Below, piece after piece: positions 37,603 through 46,779 of a DNA stretch of 64,000 bases. Every line of letters begins with the position of its first letter. Positions within the stretch are counted from its first letter, which is position 1. Under the pieces are notes generated by a model. That model did no database searches. It worked only from the letters and a program-made list of their open reading frames with translations, and was not told where the DNA came from. The stretch spans positions 310,001 through 374,000 of the forward strand of contig NZ_OMOQ01000003.1 of NCBI RefSeq assembly GCF_900302475.1, given 5' to 3'. The position numbers and the translations under genes were made by a program. The stretch comes from Defluviimonas aquaemixtae (GTDB taxonomy: Bacteria; Pseudomonadota; Alphaproteobacteria; Rhodobacterales; Rhodobacteraceae).

Positions 37603-39051
37603 ATGAGGCGGCTGCGTAACGTCAAGATCGTCGCGACCCTGGGACCCTCGTCGAGCGACTACGACACGATCCGCGCGCTGTTCGAGGCAGGCGCAGACGT
37701 GTTCCGGCTGAACATGAGCCACGGCAGCCACGAAGAGCAGGCCGCCCGCCATGCGAACATCCGCAAGGTCGAGGCCGATACCGGCCGCCCGATAGCGATC
37801 CTCGCCGACCTGCAAGGCCCGAAGCTGCGCGTCGGCACATTCGCGAACGGCGAGGAGGAGCTTGCTGAAGGGCAGAAGTTCCGCTTCGATCTCGATCCCG
37901 CCGAAGGCGATGCAAACCGTGTCTGTCTGCCGCACGAGGAGATTTTCGCCGCGCTCGAGGCGGGCACGAGGCTTCTGGTCAACGACGGAAAGATACGGCT
38001 GAAGGTCGACGAATGCGGGGCCGATTTCGCCAGTTGCACGGTGACCACGGGCGGCACGATCTCCAACCGCAAGGGCGTGAACGTGCCCGATGTCGTCCTC
38101 CCGCTCGCAGCACTGTCGGACCGCGACAAGGCAGATCTCGAATTCGCCTGCTCGCTTGGGGTCGACTGGCTCGCCCTGTCATTTGTTCAGCGCCCGGCGG
38201 ATGTCGAGGAGGCGCGCGCACTGGTCAAGGGCCGTGCCGCGATCATGTCGAAGATCGAGAAACCCGCCGCGGTCAAGGCCTACCCCGCGATCCTGCAGGC
38301 CTCCGACGGGATCATGGTCGCGCGCGGGGATCTTGGCGTTGAACTGCCGGTGCATTCGGTGCCGCCGATCCAGAAGCAGCTTGTCCGCGGCGCGCGCGCC
38401 GCGGCCAAACCCGTGATCGTCGCGACCCAGATGCTGGAATCGATGATCGAAAGCCCGATGCCCACGCGGGCGGAGGTCTCGGACGTCGCCACCGCGATCT
38501 ACGAGGGCGCCGACGCAGTGATGCTGTCGGCCGAGAGCGCGGCGGGCCAGTATCCGGTCGAGGCGGTGACGACGATGGACAGCGTCGCCAAGTCCGTCGA
38601 GGCTGATCCGATCTACCGCGAAGTCATCGAGGCCAGCCGGCGGGTGAGACGCGAGACCGTGGCCGACGGCATCGTCGCTGCGGCGCGCGAGATTGCCGAG
38701 GCAACCAACATCCACGCCATCTGCTGCTTCACGCAGTCCGGCACGACTGCGAGCCTTGTCGCGCGCGAGCGTCCGAACGTGCCGATCATCGCGCTCACCC
38801 CCGTCGCGGCGACGGCGCGCCGGCTCTGCCTTACCTGGGGCGTCCACTGCGTCCTGAGCGACGATATCATCGACCGCTTCAAGATGGCGGTCGTGAACGC
38901 CGCCCGCGCGGCTCGGCAATACGGCTTCGCCACCGAGAACGACCAGATCGTTGTCACTGCGGGCGTGCCCTTCAACGTCACGGGCACAACCAATATCCTT
39001 CGCGTCGCCCCCTGCGACGAAAGGTTGATTTTCCGCACCGATCCCGAATAA
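37603..39051 (+). CDS. pyk: Pyruvate kinase
   Basis: 482 residues from ATG 37603 (MRRLRNVKIVATLGPSSSDY), preceded by GGGGGA. Family motifs: VATLGPSS (about 10-17), FRLNMSHGSHEEQ (about 32-44), the catalytic MSKIEKPAAV (about 216-225) and MVARGDLGVELP (about 238-249). It converts phosphoenolpyruvate and ADP to pyruvate and ATP. A small membrane-protein gene follows by 34 bases. Confidence 0.97.
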   Translation: MRRLRNVKIVATLGPSSSDYDTIRALFEAGADVFRLNMSHGSHEEQAARHANIRKVEADTGRPIAILADLQGPKLRVGTFANGEEELAEGQKFRFDLDPAEGDANRVCLPHEEIFAALEAGTRLLVNDGKIRLKVDECGADFASCTVTTGGTISNRKGVNVPDVVLPLAALSDRDKADLEFACSLGVDWLALSFVQRPADVEEARALVKGRAAIMSKIEKPAAVKAYPAILQASDGIMVARGDLGVELPVHSVPPIQKQLVRGARAAAKPVIVATQMLESMIESPMPTRAEVSDVATAIYEGADAVMLSAESAAGQYPVEAVTTMDSVAKSVEADPIYREVIEASRRVRRETVADGIVAAAREIAEATNIHAICCFTQSGTTASLVARERPNVPIIALTPVAATARRLCLTWGVHCVLSDDIIDRFKMAVVNAARAARQYGFATENDQIVVTAGVPFNVTGTTNILRVAPCDERLIFRTDPE

Positions 39052-39085
39052 TCGCGCTCGTAACAGGTGAACTGGAGCGTCGCGC

Positions 39086-39310
39086 ATGGACAGCGATCTT
39101 CTGCTGGTCTTCGGGATATTCATGATGCTGCTCGCAGTGCCTGTCGTGATTTCGGCATTTTCGAGCGACCGGCCCATGAGGGGGGCGGTGGCTTTGGCCG
39201 CGATGGGGGGCGCGATGATCGTGGCCGCCTACGTGACCAATCCGGTAGGCTACCGGCCGGATGATATCCCCGACGTCGTCATGCGGGTGATCGCCGATAT
39301 CGTCCGCTGA
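39086..39310 (+). CDS. Small two-TM membrane protein of unknown function
   Basis: 74 residues with two hydrophobic segments (about 4-24 and 35-52) and a short C-terminal amphipathic tail ending [15 protein letters not shown] lies eight bases before the ATG. It follows pyk closely and is probably co-transcribed. I associate this small protein with pyk in related genomes, but its role is unknown. Confidence 0.7.
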   Translation: MDSDLLLVFGIFMMLLAVPVVISAFSSDRPMRGAVALAAMGGAMIVAAYVTNPVGYRPDDIPDVVMRVIADIVR

Positions 39311-39374
39311 GCGGCCGGGGCCGTTCGGGCGCGGCTTCGAGGCGTCGGGTTCGCGTACCGCCCCCGTCCGGCAA

Positions 39375-39408
39375 GCGTATGGCATCCGTCCCGACAGGTG
39401 TCGGGACG
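39375..39408. repeat. Dispersed 22-bp repeat (copy 1) running into a perfect hairpin
   Basis: Bases 39375-39396 are identical to 54294-54315 (they begin GCGTATGGCATCC). In this copy the repeat continues into CGTCCCGACA-GG-TGTCGGGACG (39387-39408), a perfect 10-bp stem with a two-base loop. It lies in the 236-base gap between the pyk-linked small gene and rpmI, upstream of the rpmI promoter. No T-run follows, so a terminator role is uncertain. Confidence 0.7.
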
Positions 39409-39442
39409 CGATCGCCCCGCGGCCCGCAGCCGCGCCCGGCCC

Positions 39443-39471
39443 TTGCCAAACCCCTCCCGCCCGGCTATAGG
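39443..39471 (+). promoter_or_regulatory. Probable rpmI-rplT promoter
   Basis: TTGCCA (39443-39448), a 17-base spacer and TATAGG (39466-39471), followed by the GC-rich discriminator GCGCC. It lies about 75 bases before the rpmI ATG. The same -10/discriminator style (TATAGGGGCGC) occurs upstream of rpsU, consistent with growth-rate or stringent control of ribosomal protein genes. Confidence 0.5.
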
Positions 39472-39546
39472 GCGCCTCTCATATCCAGCGGGGCCGGCCA
39501 AGTGGCATTGCCGAGTCGCGCGTTAACGTCTGATACGGAGATGGAA

Positions 39547-39747
39547 ATGCCCAAGATGAAGACCAAATCGGCCGCCAAGAAGCGGTTCAAGATGACCGCG
39601 ACTGGCAAGGTCAAGTCCGGTGTCGCCGGCAAGCGTCACGGCATGATCAAGCGCTCGACGGACTTCATCCGCAAGGCGACGGGCACCATGGTGCTGAGCG
39701 ACGCGGATACGAAGATCGTCAAGAAATACATGCCCTACGACCGCTGA
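39547..39747 (+). CDS. rpmI: 50S ribosomal protein L35
   Basis: 66 residues, the standard length, from ATG 39547 ([15 protein letters not shown]); the ATG six bases earlier is less likely because CGGAG then overlaps it. Very basic throughout. L35 binds 23S rRNA. rplT follows 12 bases downstream. infC, which precedes rpmI in many bacteria, is not here. Confidence 0.97.
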   Translation: MPKMKTKSAAKKRFKMTATGKVKSGVAGKRHGMIKRSTDFIRKATGTMVLSDADTKIVKKYMPYDR

Positions 39748-39759
39748 GGAGACAGACAC

Positions 39760-40122
39760 ATGGCTCGCGTTAAATCCGGCGTCGTCACCCACGCCCGTCA
39801 CCGCAAGATCATCAAGAAGGCCAAGGGCTATTACGCCGCCCGGGGCACGAATTTCCGTGTTGCCACCCAGGCGGTGGACAAGGCGAACCAGTACGCCACC
39901 CGCGACCGTAAGACCCGCAAGCGCAACTTCCGCGCGCTCTGGATCCAGCGGATCAACGCGGCGGTCCGGGCGATCGACGCCGACATGACCTATTCGCGTT
40001 TCGTCAACGCGCTCGGCCGCGCCGGGATCGAGGTCGACCGCAAGGTCCTCGCCGATCTCGCCGTGCACGAACCCGCGGCGTTTGAGGCCATCGTCGGAAA
40101 GGCGAAGGCCGCGCTCGCGTAA
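39760..40122 (+). CDS. rplT: 50S ribosomal protein L20
   Basis: 120 residues, canonical start [25 protein letters not shown] read in two parts, with the conserved [15 protein letters not shown] near 55-69. L20 is an early assembly protein of the large subunit; in other bacteria it also represses its own operon. Co-transcribed with rpmI and followed by an intrinsic terminator before pheS. Confidence 0.97.
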   Translation: MARVKSGVVTHARHRKIIKKAKGYYAARGTNFRVATQAVDKANQYATRDRKTRKRNFRALWIQRINAAVRAIDADMTYSRFVNALGRAGIEVDRKVLADLAVHEPAAFEAIVGKAKAALA

Positions 40123-40149
40123 CACTCTCTCCGCAAGAGGGACAGTCAG

Positions 40150-40193
40150 AACCCCGCGAGTGGCCTTGAAGGGCCTTCGCGGGGTTTTTCTTT
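40150..40193 (+). terminator. Intrinsic terminator after rplT
   Basis: Stem AACCCCGCGA (40150-40159) pairs exactly with TCGCGGGGTT (40177-40186), and GGCC/GGCC pairing inside the loop extends it. It is followed by TTTTTCTTT. It separates rpmI-rplT from pheST, though some read-through is likely because no strong pheS promoter was recognised in the 60 bases after it. No Phe-rich leader ORF precedes it, so it is probably not a pheST attenuator. Confidence 0.85.
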
Positions 40194-40253
40194 GGCGCCT
40201 TGCAATGGCGGGGCGCCGTGGGTAGCAGAAGGCCGGATGGTCCGGAGGATGAG

Positions 40254-41336
40254 ATGGACGGATTGGACGCGCTGAAGGAGCGGTATCTGGGCGGCATCGC
40301 CGAGGCGGGCGACGAGGCGGCGCTCGAGGAGCTGCGCGTCGCGGCGCTCGGCAAGAAGGGCGAGATATCCTTGAAGATGCGCGAGCTGGGGCAGATGGAC
40401 CCGGCCGTGCGGCAGGCGGCGGGGCAGGCGCTGAACCGGCTGAAGGACGAGATCGACGCGGCCTTGCGGGCGAAGAAGGCGGCGCTGGGCGATGCGGCGC
40501 TCGACGAGCGGCTGAAGGCCGAGTGGCTCGACGTCACGCTGCCGGGGCGGCCGCGGCGGCAGGGCACGGTGCATCCGATCAGCCAGGTCACCGAGGAGGT
40601 GACGGCGATCTTCGCGGATATGGGCTTCGCGGTGGCCGAGGGGCCGCAGATCGAGTCGGACTGGTACAATTTCGACGCGCTCAACATCCCGCCCGAGCAC
40701 CCCTCGCGGCAGGAGATGGACACGTTCTACATGGCGCGCGCGGAGGGCGACAACCGGCCGCCGCATGTGCTTCGGACCCATACCTCGCCGGTGCAGATCC
40801 GGTCGATGCAGACGCATGGCGCGCCGATCCGCATCATCGCGCCGGGGCGGGTCTACCGGATGGACATGGACCAGACGCACACGCCGATGTTCCACCAGGT
40901 CGAGGGGCTGGCGATCGACCGCGACATCTCGATGGCGAACCTGAAATGGGTCCTGGAGGAGTTCTGCCGCGCGTTCTTCGAGGTGGAGGGGGTGGAGCTG
41001 CGCTTCCGCGCCTCGCATTTCCCGTTCACCGAGCCGTCGGCCGAGGTCGATATCCGCTGTTCGTGGGCCGGCGGGTCCTTGAAGATCGGTGAGGGGGACG
41101 ACTGGATGGAAATTTTGGGCTCCGGCATGGTCCATCCGAAGGTGCTGGCAGCGGCGGGGGTGGACCCCGACGAATGGCAGGGCTTTGCGTTCGGGCTCGG
41201 CATCGACCGGCTGGCGATGCTGAAATACGGGATTCCGGATCTCAGGGCGTTCTTCGAGAGCGATCTTCGGTGGCTCAGGCATTACGGCTTCGCGGCGCTG
41301 GATATGCCGACGGTGGCCGGGGGGTTGAGTAGGTGA
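40254..41336 (+). CDS. pheS: Phenylalanyl-tRNA synthetase alpha subunit
   Basis: 360 residues from ATG 40254, with GGAGG seven bases upstream. An N-terminal coiled coil (about 1-90) precedes the class II catalytic core: [10 protein letters not shown], then the motif 2 region [13 protein letters not shown] (about 164-176) and motif 3 [18 protein letters not shown] (about 312-329). It activates Phe and charges tRNA-Phe as an alpha2beta2 enzyme with PheT. Its stop overlaps the GTG start of an inserted ORF rather than pheT itself. Confidence 0.97.
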   Translation: MDGLDALKERYLGGIAEAGDEAALEELRVAALGKKGEISLKMRELGQMDPAVRQAAGQALNRLKDEIDAALRAKKAALGDAALDERLKAEWLDVTLPGRPRRQGTVHPISQVTEEVTAIFADMGFAVAEGPQIESDWYNFDALNIPPEHPSRQEMDTFYMARAEGDNRPPHVLRTHTSPVQIRSMQTHGAPIRIIAPGRVYRMDMDQTHTPMFHQVEGLAIDRDISMANLKWVLEEFCRAFFEVEGVELRFRASHFPFTEPSAEVDIRCSWAGGSLKIGEGDDWMEILGSGMVHPKVLAAAGVDPDEWQGFAFGLGIDRLAMLKYGIPDLRAFFESDLRWLRHYGFAALDMPTVAGGLSR

Positions 41337-41866
41337 ACTTCTCAGAATTTAAGGCTGTGTGGAATGAGCCGAAGATGCGCTCGGCAATTCTGCTGCTTTT
41401 GGGTTTTGTCGTCGGGCTCGCCGTCGCGAAAGGGCTAACACGAGAGACGGTAACACTGTTCGCGGCCATCCTGGCAGCGATCATCGGTTTCTTTGCCTAC
41501 GGTTGGCAAAGGAAGGTGGATCGTAGCGAAGCCGTCTTACTGGAGTGTCGCAAAGTATACCGTGAGTTCATCGCAGCGGCTGAACAACTTCTAGCTGTTC
41601 ACTGCAGCGACGCTGATGACCCCACGAAGGATGCCGAAACCGCGCGATACCGCGAAGCGTATCAGTCTTTGATGATCTACGGCACTGACGAGATAATCGC
41701 GGCGGCTAAGCCATATTTAATGCAGGTTGTTCGATACACTGACCCAGAGTTTCAGGATCAAAGCAGCCCGCAGGAAGTTCTCGACCTTCGAAATAAACTA
41801 GAGACACTCGCCAGCATGATGCGTGACGACTGCAATAACGCAAAATCGCGGGGGCAGAGCATATGA
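41333..41866 (+). CDS. Membrane-anchored protein of unknown function lodged between pheS and pheT
   Basis: 177 residues from GTG 41333 ([22 protein letters not shown]). Two hydrophobic segments (about 17-33 and 42-57) suggest a hairpin anchor; the rest is an acidic, helical cytosolic domain of about 110 residues with Arg/Glu-rich heptad-like stretches and three Cys residues. Base composition departs from its neighbours: the first 60 bases after the start are 29/60 GC, against well over 65% in pheS and pheT, and AT-ending codons are common. It overlaps the pheS stop (GTGA) and the pheT start (ATGA). I do not recognise the family; acquisition by transfer is likely. Confidence 0.65.
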   Translation: MNFSEFKAVWNEPKMRSAILLLLGFVVGLAVAKGLTRETVTLFAAILAAIIGFFAYGWQRKVDRSEAVLLECRKVYREFIAAAEQLLAVHCSDADDPTKDAETARYREAYQSLMIYGTDEIIAAAKPYLMQVVRYTDPEFQDQSSPQEVLDLRNKLETLASMMRDDCNNAKSRGQSI

Positions 41867-44280
41867 AATTCACCCTCTTTTGGCTGAAAGACCATCTCGA
41901 AACCGAGGCCTCGCTCGACGAGATCACATACGCGCTCACCGATCTCGGGCTCGAGGTCGAGGGGGTCGAGAACCCCGCCGACACGCTCGGCGCGTTCCGC
42001 ATAGCCCGTGTGATCGAGGCGAAGCAGCATCCCGATGCGGATCGCCTCAGGCTCTGTCGGGTCGCGACCTATCCGGACGGGCCGGGGGGCCGGATGGAGG
42101 AGGTGCAGGTCGTCTGCGGCGCGCCGAATGCGCGGACGGGGATGGTCGGGGTCTTCGCGCCCGTGGGCACGCATATTCCGGGGACGGGGGTGGACCTGAA
42201 GCCCGGCGTGATCCGGGGGGTCGAGAGTAACGGGATGCTCTGTTCCGAGCGGGAGATGATGATCTCGGACGATCACGAGGGGATCATCGACCTGCCGGAG
42301 GATGCGCCCCTCGGCGAGCGGTTCATCGATTATCGCGGGCTCAACGACCCGACGATCGACATCGCGATCACGCCGAACCGGCCCGATGCTTTGGGCGTCC
42401 GGGGGATCGCCCGCGACCTCGCGGCGCGGGGGCTCGGGGTGCTGAAGCCGCAGGCGATCGAGCCGGTGCACGGCGCGTTCAAGAGCCCGATCGGCGTGGT
42501 GATCGACGCGAGCCTGAAGGAGAACGGCTGTCCCCTCTTCACAGGTCGGGTGATCCGGGGGGTGAAGAACGGGCCGTCGCCCGCCTGGTTGCAGCGGCGG
42601 CTGAAGGCGATCGGGCTCAGGCCGATCTCGGCGCTCGTCGATATCACGAACTTCTTCACCTATGACCAGAACCGGCCCTTGCACGTCTTCGACGCGGACA
42701 AGGTGGCGGGCGATCTGCGCATCTATCCGGCGGAGGGCGGCGAGGAGCTTCTGGCGCTCGACGAGAAGACCTACCGGTTCGAGCCGGGGATGATGGTGAT
42801 CGGCGACGACAAGGGACCCGAGAGCATCGCCGGCGTGATGGGCGGCGAGCCGTCGGGCTGCACCGAGGAGACGGTGAACGTCTTCCTCGAGTCGGCCTAC
42901 TGGACGCCGATCGTGATCGCCGCGACGGGCCGCGCGCTGAAGATCCACTCCGACGCGCGCTACCGGTTCGAGCGCGGGGTGGACCCGGACTTCACCCTGC
43001 CGGGGCTGGAACAGGCGACGCGGATGATCCTGGAGATTTGCGGCGGCGAGGCGTCGGAGGTCGTGGTGGACGGCGCGGTGCCGGATGACGCGCGCGCCTA
43101 CCGGTTCGATGCGAAGAAGGTGGTGCGCCTCGTCGGCATGGACATTCCCGAGGGCGAGCAGCGGGGGACGCTGGAGGCCTTGGGCTTCACGCTCAAGGGC
43201 GACATGGCCGCGCCGCCGTCCTGGCGGCCGGACGTGCAGGGCGAGGCCGATCTGGTCGAGGAGGTGGCGCGGATCGCGTCCCTGACGAAGCTTGAGGGCA
43301 AGCCGATGCGGCGCGCCAAGCCGGGCGTGCCGAAGCCGATCCTGACGCCGATGCAGATGCGCGAGAAGGCGGCGCGACGGGTGCTGGCGGCCTTGGGCTA
43401 CAACGAATGCGTGACCTATTCGTTCATCGACGCGGGCAGTGCTGCGATGTTCGGTGGCGGCGCCGAGGCGACGCGGCTGGAAAACCCGATCTCTTCGGAG
43501 ATGACGCATATGAGGCCTGACCTTCTGCCGGGGCTCCTGCAGGCGGCGGCCAGGAACCAGGCGCGGGGCTTCACCGACGTGGCGCTTTTCGAGGTCGGCC
43601 CGGTCTTTGCCGGTGGCGAGCCGGGCGAGCAGGCGCTGGTGGCGACGGGGCTCTTGGTCGGCGCCTCGGCGGCGCGCGATCCCTACGGATCGCGCCGGGC
43701 GGTCGATCTTTACGATGCGAAGGCGGATGCCGAGGCGGTGCTGGCGGCTTTGGGCGCGCCCGCGAGGATGCAGATCAACCGCAAGGTCGAGGGCTGGTGG
43801 CATCCCGGACGGTCGGGCGTGATGGCGCTGGGGCCGAATGCGCTCTGCGCGTTCGGCGAGGTCCATCCGAAGGTGCTGCGCGCGATGGACGTGAAGGGGC
43901 CGGCGGTGGCCTTCACCGTCCATGTCGAGGCGGTGCCCTTCCCGAAGGCGAAATCCGCGACGCGCCCGGCGCTGGCGATCTCCGACCTGCAGGCGGTGGA
44001 GCGCGATTTCGCCTTCGTCGTGGACAGGGGCGTCGAGGCGCTGACGCTGGTGAACGCGGCGCAGGGCGCGGACAAGGCGCTGATCGAAGGCGTGTCCGTC
44101 TTCGACGAGTTCTCGGGCGCGAAGGCCGAGGCGCAGATGGGGGCGGGGAAGAAATCGCTCGCCATCACCGTGCGCTTGCAGCCGCGCGACAAGACGCTGA
44201 CCGACGAGGAGATCGAGGCGGTTTCGGCGAAGATAGTCGAGAAGGTCGCGAAGGCGACAGGCGGGGTGCTGCGCAGCTAG
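41863..44280 (+). CDS. pheT: Phenylalanyl-tRNA synthetase beta subunit
   Basis: 805 residues. The order is the B1/EMAP-like tRNA-binding domain (about 40-150), B3/B4 editing domain (about 210-385), B5 (about 400-480), the catalytic-like B6/B7 (about 485-690) and a C-terminal ferredoxin-like anticodon-binding domain (about 708-803). It forms the heterotetramer with PheS and hydrolyses Tyr-tRNA-Phe. Its ATG overlaps the stop of the intruding ORF, so translation may be coupled to that ORF instead of pheS. Confidence 0.97.
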   Translation: MKFTLFWLKDHLETEASLDEITYALTDLGLEVEGVENPADTLGAFRIARVIEAKQHPDADRLRLCRVATYPDGPGGRMEEVQVVCGAPNARTGMVGVFAPVGTHIPGTGVDLKPGVIRGVESNGMLCSEREMMISDDHEGIIDLPEDAPLGERFIDYRGLNDPTIDIAITPNRPDALGVRGIARDLAARGLGVLKPQAIEPVHGAFKSPIGVVIDASLKENGCPLFTGRVIRGVKNGPSPAWLQRRLKAIGLRPISALVDITNFFTYDQNRPLHVFDADKVAGDLRIYPAEGGEELLALDEKTYRFEPGMMVIGDDKGPESIAGVMGGEPSGCTEETVNVFLESAYWTPIVIAATGRALKIHSDARYRFERGVDPDFTLPGLEQATRMILEICGGEASEVVVDGAVPDDARAYRFDAKKVVRLVGMDIPEGEQRGTLEALGFTLKGDMAAPPSWRPDVQGEADLVEEVARIASLTKLEGKPMRRAKPGVPKPILTPMQMREKAARRVLAALGYNECVTYSFIDAGSAAMFGGGAEATRLENPISSEMTHMRPDLLPGLLQAAARNQARGFTDVALFEVGPVFAGGEPGEQALVATGLLVGASAARDPYGSRRAVDLYDAKADAEAVLAALGAPARMQINRKVEGWWHPGRSGVMALGPNALCAFGEVHPKVLRAMDVKGPAVAFTVHVEAVPFPKAKSATRPALAISDLQAVERDFAFVVDRGVEALTLVNAAQGADKALIEGVSVFDEFSGAKAEAQMGAGKKSLAITVRLQPRDKTLTDEEIEAVSAKIVEKVAKATGGVLRS

Positions 44281-44283
44281 GCG

Positions 44284-45195
44284 ATGGCGGCGGGCTGGAC
44301 CATACGCCCTGCGCGGCCCGAGGACGGGTCCGGCCTGACCGCCTGCGTCAAGGCGGCCTATGCGCCGATCCTGCGGCGCGGTATCGACCTGCCGGATGTC
44401 GCGGAGGGCCTCGATGCGGATATTGAGCGCAATCTCGTCTGGATCGCCGAGGCCGGCGGCCGGATCGTGGGCGGGATCGTCGTCGTGCCGCACCCTCGGT
44501 ACGCGCACCTCGCCAACCTCGCCGTCGATCCGCGGCTGCAAGGCAGGGGCATTGCGCGGGCGCTGATCGCTGCGGCGGAGGAAGCGGTTGGCCGCGACGG
44601 CGTGGCGGAGTTTCGGCTGGCGACCCATGTTGATCTGCCCGAGAATGTCACCCTCTACCGGCGGCTTGGCTGGGAAGTGAGCGGATCGGAAGGAAACCGC
44701 GTCTTCATGCGGAAGGCGTTGGCGGCAGATTGGAAGGAGGGTTGCATGACACTGAAGGTCTATCTCTCGGGCGAAATCCACACCGACTGGCGCGAGCAGA
44801 TTGTCGCGGGGGCGAAGGGGCTCGATGTGGAGTTTTCGTCGCCGGTGACGGATCACGCGGCCTCGGACGATTGCGGGGTGGCGATCCTCGGGGCGGAGGA
44901 CCAGAAGTTCTGGCACGACCACAAGGGCGCCAAGGTAAATGCGATCCGGACACGGAAGGCGATCGCGGAGGCGGATGTCGTGGTGGTGCGGTTCGGCGAT
45001 CAGTACAAGCAGTGGAACGCGGCCTTCGATGCGGGCTATGCCGCCGCACTTGGAAAATCGCTGGTCGTGCTCCACGGGTCCAGCCATGCCCATGCGCTGA
45101 AAGAAGTCGATGCAGCGGCTCTCGCCGTGGCCGAGGAGCCGCGCCAGGTCGTCGATATCCTACGCTATGTGCTGACGGGCAAGTTGCCCGGCTAA
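44284..45195 (+). CDS. GNAT acetyltransferase fused in frame to a YtoQ-family protein
   Basis: 303 residues in one frame. Residues about 1-150 are a GNAT enzyme: WTIRPARPEDGSG, then ANLAVDPRLQGRGIARALI (acetyl-CoA loop) and NVTLYRRLGW. Residues 155-303 form a complete YtoQ protein (MTLKVYLSGEIHTDWREQI to the end), a family in the nucleoside-deoxyribosyltransferase-like superfamily. The YtoQ part has its own ATG at 44746 with AAGGAGGG five bases before it. So two products are possible: the fusion and a free YtoQ. It follows pheT by three bases. Substrates unknown. Confidence 0.85.
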   Translation: MAAGWTIRPARPEDGSGLTACVKAAYAPILRRGIDLPDVAEGLDADIERNLVWIAEAGGRIVGGIVVVPHPRYAHLANLAVDPRLQGRGIARALIAAAEEAVGRDGVAEFRLATHVDLPENVTLYRRLGWEVSGSEGNRVFMRKALAADWKEGCMTLKVYLSGEIHTDWREQIVAGAKGLDVEFSSPVTDHAASDDCGVAILGAEDQKFWHDHKGAKVNAIRTRKAIAEADVVVVRFGDQYKQWNAAFDAGYAAALGKSLVVLHGSSHAHALKEVDAAALAVAEEPRQVVDILRYVLTGKLPG

Positions 45196-45264
45196 GGCCG
45201 CAGGCTTGGCCGGGGGGGCTGCTTCTGGCAAGCTAGGGCGCTCATCAGTGAGCGGAGGGAACGG

Positions 45265-45897
45265 ATGTTCGCCGACCGCGCCGAGGCCGGGCGCAAGCTG
45301 GCCGATGAACTGGAACGGATGGCGCCGGAAGATCCGGTGGTGCTGGCTCTGCCGCGCGGCGGCGTGCCGGTGGCCGCGCCGATTGCGGAGCGTCTCGGCG
45401 CGCCCCTCGATCTTCTGATGGTGCGCAAGATCGGCGTGCCGGGCCATGAGGAACTTGCTGCTGGTGCCATCGCCGAAGGGGCAGAGCCGGTCTTCAACCC
45501 CGATGTCCTGCGAAGCATCCGCAGCCGGGCGGAGGACTTCGCCGAGGCGGTCGCCGCCAAGCGCGCCGAGATCGCCGAGCGGCGCCGAATGTATCTGGGC
45601 GGCCGAGAACAGGTAGCGCTGGAAGGCAAGACGGCGATCGTCGTCGATGACGGCATCGCGACGGGCGCCACGATGCGGGCCGCGCTTGGAGCGGCGCGGG
45701 CGGCAGGTGCCGCACGGGTGATCCTCGCGGTGCCGGTGGCCCCCGCCGACGCGCTTGCCGAAGTCTCGCCGATGGTTGACGAGACCGTCTGCCTTCAGGT
45801 GCCGCGCCCGTTCTACGCGGTCGGCGCGCACTACCGGGATTTCAGGCAGGTGAGTGACGACGAGGTGGCCGCGACGCTGAGGCCCGGTTCGGACTGA
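45265..45897 (+). CDS. Phosphoribosyltransferase family protein
   Basis: 210 residues. The PRPP-binding motif TAIVVDDGIATGATMRAA is at about 121-138, and the N-terminal VLALPRGGVPVAAPIAERLGA at about 26-46 is typical of the stand-alone type I phosphoribosyltransferase-like proteins often called putative PRTases. Substrate base unknown. GGAGGG precedes the ATG. Confidence 0.88.
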   Translation: MFADRAEAGRKLADELERMAPEDPVVLALPRGGVPVAAPIAERLGAPLDLLMVRKIGVPGHEELAAGAIAEGAEPVFNPDVLRSIRSRAEDFAEAVAAKRAEIAERRRMYLGGREQVALEGKTAIVVDDGIATGATMRAALGAARAAGAARVILAVPVAPADALAEVSPMVDETVCLQVPRPFYAVGAHYRDFRQVSDDEVAATLRPGSD

Positions 45898-45929
45898 CGG
45901 CGGGAAACATGCCCTCGGCGCCGCGACCC

Positions 45930-46628
45930 TCAGAGGCGGGCGGGGATTTTCAGGCCGCGCTGCACCGCCGGGCGCGCAAGGAAGCGATCGAGCCAGGCGG
46001 GCACGTTCTTCAGATCGTCCCAGCCGACCTTGTCGCCCGCCGCGTAGTAATCTCGCAGCGTCCTCAGCCAAGGACAGATTGCGATGTCGGCGATGGAATA
46101 GTCGCCCGCGATCCAGTCGCGCCCCTCCAGCTGGCCGTCCAGCACGCGAAGCAGGCGGCGCGTCTCGTCATAGTAGCGCTGGCGCGGGCGGGGGTCCGCG
46201 ATGTCCTTGCCCGCGAAGCGGTGGAAGTAGCCGACCTGGCCGAACATCGGCCCGACGCCGCCCATCTGGAACATCAGCCACTTGATGACCTCCCACCGGG
46301 ACGGGCCGTCGGGCAGCAGCTTGCCGGTCTTCTCGGCGAGATAGAGCAGGATGGCGCCGCTTTCGAAGAGCGTGAGCGGCTTGCCGCCCGGACCGTCGGG
46401 GTCGATGATCGCGGGGATCTTGTTGTTCGGATTGAGCGAGAGGAACTCCGGGCTGAACTGTTCCTCTGCGTCGAAGGAGATACGATGGGCGTCGTAGGGC
46501 AGGCCCATCTCCTCGAGCGCGATGGAGACCTTCACCCCATTCGGCGTGGTCAGTGAATAGAGTTGAATGGCCCCCTTGGTCCGGGGCGGCCAGCGCCGCG
46601 CCACGGGAAACTCGGCAAAATCCAGCAT
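45930..46628 (-). CDS. Glutathione S-transferase, Nu-class-like (YghU/YfcG type)
   Basis: 232 residues from ATG 46628 (MLDFAEFPVARRW). The thioredoxin-like domain has the T-T-P-N-G active-site start (YSLTTPNGVKVSIALEEMG) and NNKIPAIID (cis-Pro), then ESGAILLYLAEK. The all-helical C-terminal domain includes YSIADIAICPW. The TTPNG motif and length match Nu-class GSTs, which reduce disulfides using glutathione. It diverges from mscL. Confidence 0.92.
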   Translation of the reverse strand: MLDFAEFPVARRWPPRTKGAIQLYSLTTPNGVKVSIALEEMGLPYDAHRISFDAEEQFSPEFLSLNPNNKIPAIIDPDGPGGKPLTLFESGAILLYLAEKTGKLLPDGPSRWEVIKWLMFQMGGVGPMFGQVGYFHRFAGKDIADPRPRQRYYDETRRLLRVLDGQLEGRDWIAGDYSIADIAICPWLRTLRDYYAAGDKVGWDDLKNVPAWLDRFLARPAVQRGLKIPARL

Positions 46629-46779
46629 GTGATCTCCGCGATTGATGATTGAAGGGAAACCTAAGCGGTTTTTCCCCCGGAAAAAGGTGTCGGGACTGTG
46701 CTTGCGTGTGATAGGGGGTGTGCGGCCCTTATCAGGCCCCACAAACCAAAGTCATGCGAACAGGAGAACGAGGACAGAG

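Noticed and set aside
40150..40193. Possible phenylalanine attenuator for pheST
   Set aside because: There is a terminator hairpin but no Phe-rich leader ORF, and it lies directly after rplT, where an operon terminator is expected.
41758..45093. A 1111-codon open frame antisense to pheT and the GNAT-YtoQ gene
   Set aside because: Arg/His/Pro-rich translation with no domain pattern; it mirrors high third-position GC of the real genes on the other strand.
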